Source: an uncultured bacterium
GTDB taxonomy: Bacteria; Bacillota; Clostridia; Lachnospirales; Lachnospiraceae
Direction: 5' to 3'
Length of the DNA stretch: 59,759 nucleotides
Assembly: GCA_905215625.1 (NCBI GenBank)
Contig: CAJMQQ010000010.1
Location: forward strand, 1-59,759
Position numbers and translations under genes: made by a program. The notes under the pieces were generated by a model. It did not search any database and was not told where the DNA came from. It was given only the letters and a program-made list of their open reading frames with translations. This document shows positions 58,478 to 59,759 of this stretch, piece after piece. Numbering within the stretch: position 1 is the first letter of the stretch; each line of letters begins with the position of its first letter.

Positions 58478-58524
58478 GGAGCTGCTGCTCCAGTAGATTA
58501 TCCATCTACTTTTGCAACAGCTCC
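58478..58524. terminator. Terminator after the thioredoxin-fold gene
   Basis: GGAGCTG (58478-58484) and CAGCTCC (58518-58524) with an inner GTAGAT/ATCTAC pairing form a long hairpin between two convergent genes, with A-rich and T-rich flanks. Confidence 0.82.
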
Positions 58525-58551
58525 CTCTGTTATTTTAACCGGTCTGTCCGA

Positions 58552-58878
58552 TTAGTCGTCTAACTCTTCTTCTCCCACGATCTCGTCGTACTCTTCTTCA
58601 TCCAGAAGCTCGTCAAATGCGTCTGCAACTACTTCGTACTCGTCATCGTCTTCGATGTTTTCCAGATTTGGAGTTCCGTCCTCTGTCTCGCTGTAGCGAT
58701 ACAAGAATACTTCTCCTTCTTCTGCTTCCTGGCCTTCCATTGGCAGCAGCGCAATATAGTCTCTATCTCCTGCCTGGAAAATGGTAAGAACGATACACTC
58801 TAATTCTGTGTCATCCTCCAATGTCAGGGTCACTGTCATCTCTTCCTGTTCTTCCATCTTGTTTAAATCTTCTGCCAT
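58552..58878 (-). CDS. DUF1292-domain protein
   Basis: A 108-residue, very acidic cytosolic protein (many Asp/Glu, especially in the last 35 residues). The VTLTLEDDTELECIVLTIFQAGDRDYIALLP core and the later VFLYRYSE define DUF1292 (YrzB-like). Function is unknown. In Firmicutes the gene is often near yrrK/Holliday-junction genes, which are not in view here. Confidence 0.92.
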   Translation of the reverse strand: MAEDLNKMEEQEEMTVTLTLEDDTELECIVLTIFQAGDRDYIALLPMEGQEAEEGEVFLYRYSETEDGTPNLENIEDDDEYEVVADAFDELLDEEEYDEIVGEEELDD

Positions 58879-58932
58879 GTCCTACACCTCTCTTTTCGTA
58901 AAATAAGTCTGCCGCACTATCCCGGCAAAACT

Positions 58933-58948
58933 GCACTTTCATAAGTGC
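58933..58948 (-). terminator. Weak hairpin after the YfbR-like gene
   Basis: GCACTT and AAGTGC with a four-base loop are followed on the minus strand by AGTTTTG. It may be a weak terminator or processing site. Confidence 0.45.
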
Positions 58949-58996
58949 TTACCGATAATTTATCAGACTATGGGCGAAAAAGCAAGAAGTTCAGCC

Positions 58997-59584
58997 TTAC
59001 TTTCTCAAATTTCCCTTTTCTATGTGTTTTTTAAGGATCTGATCCGTTACCTCAAACAGCGCCTCGGATCCTGCTTTTGTCTGTCCCTGACGGCCGTAAA
59101 CCTGGCTGGCGCTTACCTGATGGTTCTTCCAGTCTGTTCCATCGTTGCTGTCATTTAAAAGAAGGGGCTGGAGGTTGTCCATTGCCCGCGCAAATTTCGC
59201 TTCCGGAGTTTTCTGTTCCTCAAACTCTTCAAACAGCGCCATAAGCTCCTGCTTCTGATCCTCCGGCAGCATGGAATACAGCTTCTCCTTAGCGGCTTCT
59301 TCCCTGGCCTTCTGGGTCTTTTTGGCCTCTTCGTCATAGGCATAGGTGTCTCCTGCCTCAATCTCCACAATATCGTGAATCAGGCACATGACCATGACTT
59401 TGGTAATATCAATAGGTTCATTGGAATACTCTTTCAGCAGATAAGCCATAATCGCCATATGCCAGGCGTGTTCAGCGTCATTTTCATTTCGCCCATGACC
59501 GGATAAATGGGTCTGCCGGAAGATATTTTTTTCCTTATCAATTTCAAGCACAAACTCCAGTTGTTTTTTTAATCTGTCATTCAT
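58997..59584 (-). CDS. HD-domain nucleotidase, YfbR-like
   Basis: A 195-residue protein. The metal-binding set is H in ENDAEHAWHMA, HD in CLIHDIVEIEAGD, and the final Asp in RAMDNLQPLL, the pattern of YfbR-type 5'-deoxynucleotidases, which dephosphorylate dNMPs. It overlaps the stop of a small upstream ORF as ATGA. Confidence 0.9.
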   Translation of the reverse strand: MNDRLKKQLEFVLEIDKEKNIFRQTHLSGHGRNENDAEHAWHMAIMAYLLKEYSNEPIDITKVMVMCLIHDIVEIEAGDTYAYDEEAKKTQKAREEAAKEKLYSMLPEDQKQELMALFEEFEEQKTPEAKFARAMDNLQPLLLNDSNDGTDWKNHQVSASQVYGRQGQTKAGSEALFEVTDQILKKHIEKGNLRK

Positions 59585-59759
59585 TGTTCCGCCTCGTTTT
59601 TCTTTTTCTCCCGTATCCGGTTATAAGCTTCCAGAACCCCGTTTCTTACTGCCATTTTTATCACCAGATAGCCTAAAAAGAAAAATAATGCCACCAGTCC
59701 AATCTGATATGTACCCTCTTTACTGGACAAACCAGTAAGGAGGGTATTTTTATGCGTTA
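59581..59759 (-). CDS. Small single-membrane-segment protein, 5' end uncertain or beyond the window
   Basis: A frame ending TGA at 59581 encodes a hydrophobic segment (IGLVALFFFLGYLVIKM) followed by a basic tail (AVRNGVLEAYNRIREKKKN). It overlaps the HD gene start as ATGA, which argues for a real, translationally coupled gene. The frame is open to the window edge. A TTG at 59728-59730 could start it, but no ribosome binding site is seen there, so the true start may lie outside. I do not assign a family with confidence. Confidence 0.6.
   Translation of the reverse strand, partial: THKNTLLTGLSSKEGTYQIGLVALFFFLGYLVIKMAVRNGVLEAYNRIREKKKNEAEQ
59712..59746 (+). promoter_or_regulatory. Hairpin that contains the Shine-Dalgarno of a + strand gene
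   Basis: TACCCTCTTTACTGG (59712-59726) and CCAGTAAGGAGGGTA (59732-59746) pair along 15 bases with one mismatch. The right arm holds AAGGAGGG, eight bases before an ATG. In the RNA this would hide the ribosome binding site; followed by TTTTT it also resembles a terminator. Confidence 0.65.
59752..59759 (+). CDS. Start of a + strand gene cut by the window end
   Basis: Only ATG CGT and two further bases are visible. The support is the AAGGAGGG sequence eight bases upstream. No product can be named. Confidence 0.4.

Overview
The window reads as chromosomal DNA of a spore-forming anaerobe of the Clostridia, most likely Lachnospiraceae. The evidence is the order FAD oxidoreductase - cmk - ispH - S1 protein, an alpha/beta-type small acid-soluble spore protein, a stand-alone Spo0A C-terminal-like domain, rubredoxin and ferredoxin proteins, PTS, ABC and TRAP carbohydrate uptake genes, and consistent AGGAGG ribosome binding sites. 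I cannot name the genus. Coding density is high. No intergenic gap exceeds about 300 bases except the stretch 31,880-32,733, which holds the remains of a decayed ATPase gene.

Layout. 1-1,130: two near-identical tRNA-Leu(CAG) genes as direct repeats around a HAD phosphatase gene. 1,142-5,297: orphan cbiG with a spore protein gene, an autoregulated PadR - DUF1700 - DUF4097 envelope-stress-like operon, and an exported L,D-transpeptidase. 5,315-9,211: housekeeping operon (S1, IspH, Cmk, HI0933-type flavoprotein). 9,317-12,724: aspartate kinase, HD protein, a small unknown protein, YitT membrane protein. 12,842-17,272 (+): permease, an asparagine-synthetase-like enzyme that has lost its glutaminase nucleophile, and a membrane-anchored ComEC-like metallo-beta-lactamase. 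17,284-25,512: MFS transporter, thrH, galT, a Gx-transporter/NusG-II pair, a TPP-riboswitch-controlled thiC-thiW operon, gpmI.

25,627-31,879 is an A+T-richer sugar cluster: ROK repressor, sugar isomerase, Gfo/Idh/MocA dehydrogenase, and ABC permeases and binding protein without an ATPase. It abuts a decayed AAA/DUF4143 ATPase pseudogene. 32,734-37,922: beta-glucoside PTS (EIIBC lacking IIA), 6-phospho-beta-glucosidase and M20 peptidase, with a divergent AraC regulator. 37,939-44,132: LacI regulator, a phosphonate-family ABC transporter (PhnD, C, E, E) and a 5'-nucleotidase-like phosphoesterase with no signal peptide. 44,241-49,616: ferredoxin/rubredoxin pair, free-standing EIIA-Glc (possibly the partner of the EIIBC), DegV, TetR, rRNA/tRNA methyltransferase, a coiled-coil protein. 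49,727-56,124: an operon pairing a GH31 alpha-glycosidase with a complete TRAP transporter, with a divergent AraC regulator. 56,106-58,524: Spo0A-C-like protein and an ArsR - permease - thioredoxin-fold operon with two copies of one 27-bp operator-like motif. 58,552-59,759: DUF1292 protein, YfbR-like HD nucleotidase, a small membrane ORF, and at the right edge the start of a + strand gene whose Shine-Dalgarno lies in a hairpin.

Most of the window is catabolic or transport modules, each with its own local regulator, set into a conserved core. The features most likely to be under-described are the GH31-TRAP operon, the phn-type transporter with an intracellular phosphoesterase, the asparagine-synthetase-like ligase without a glutaminase site, and the duplicated ArsR operators.
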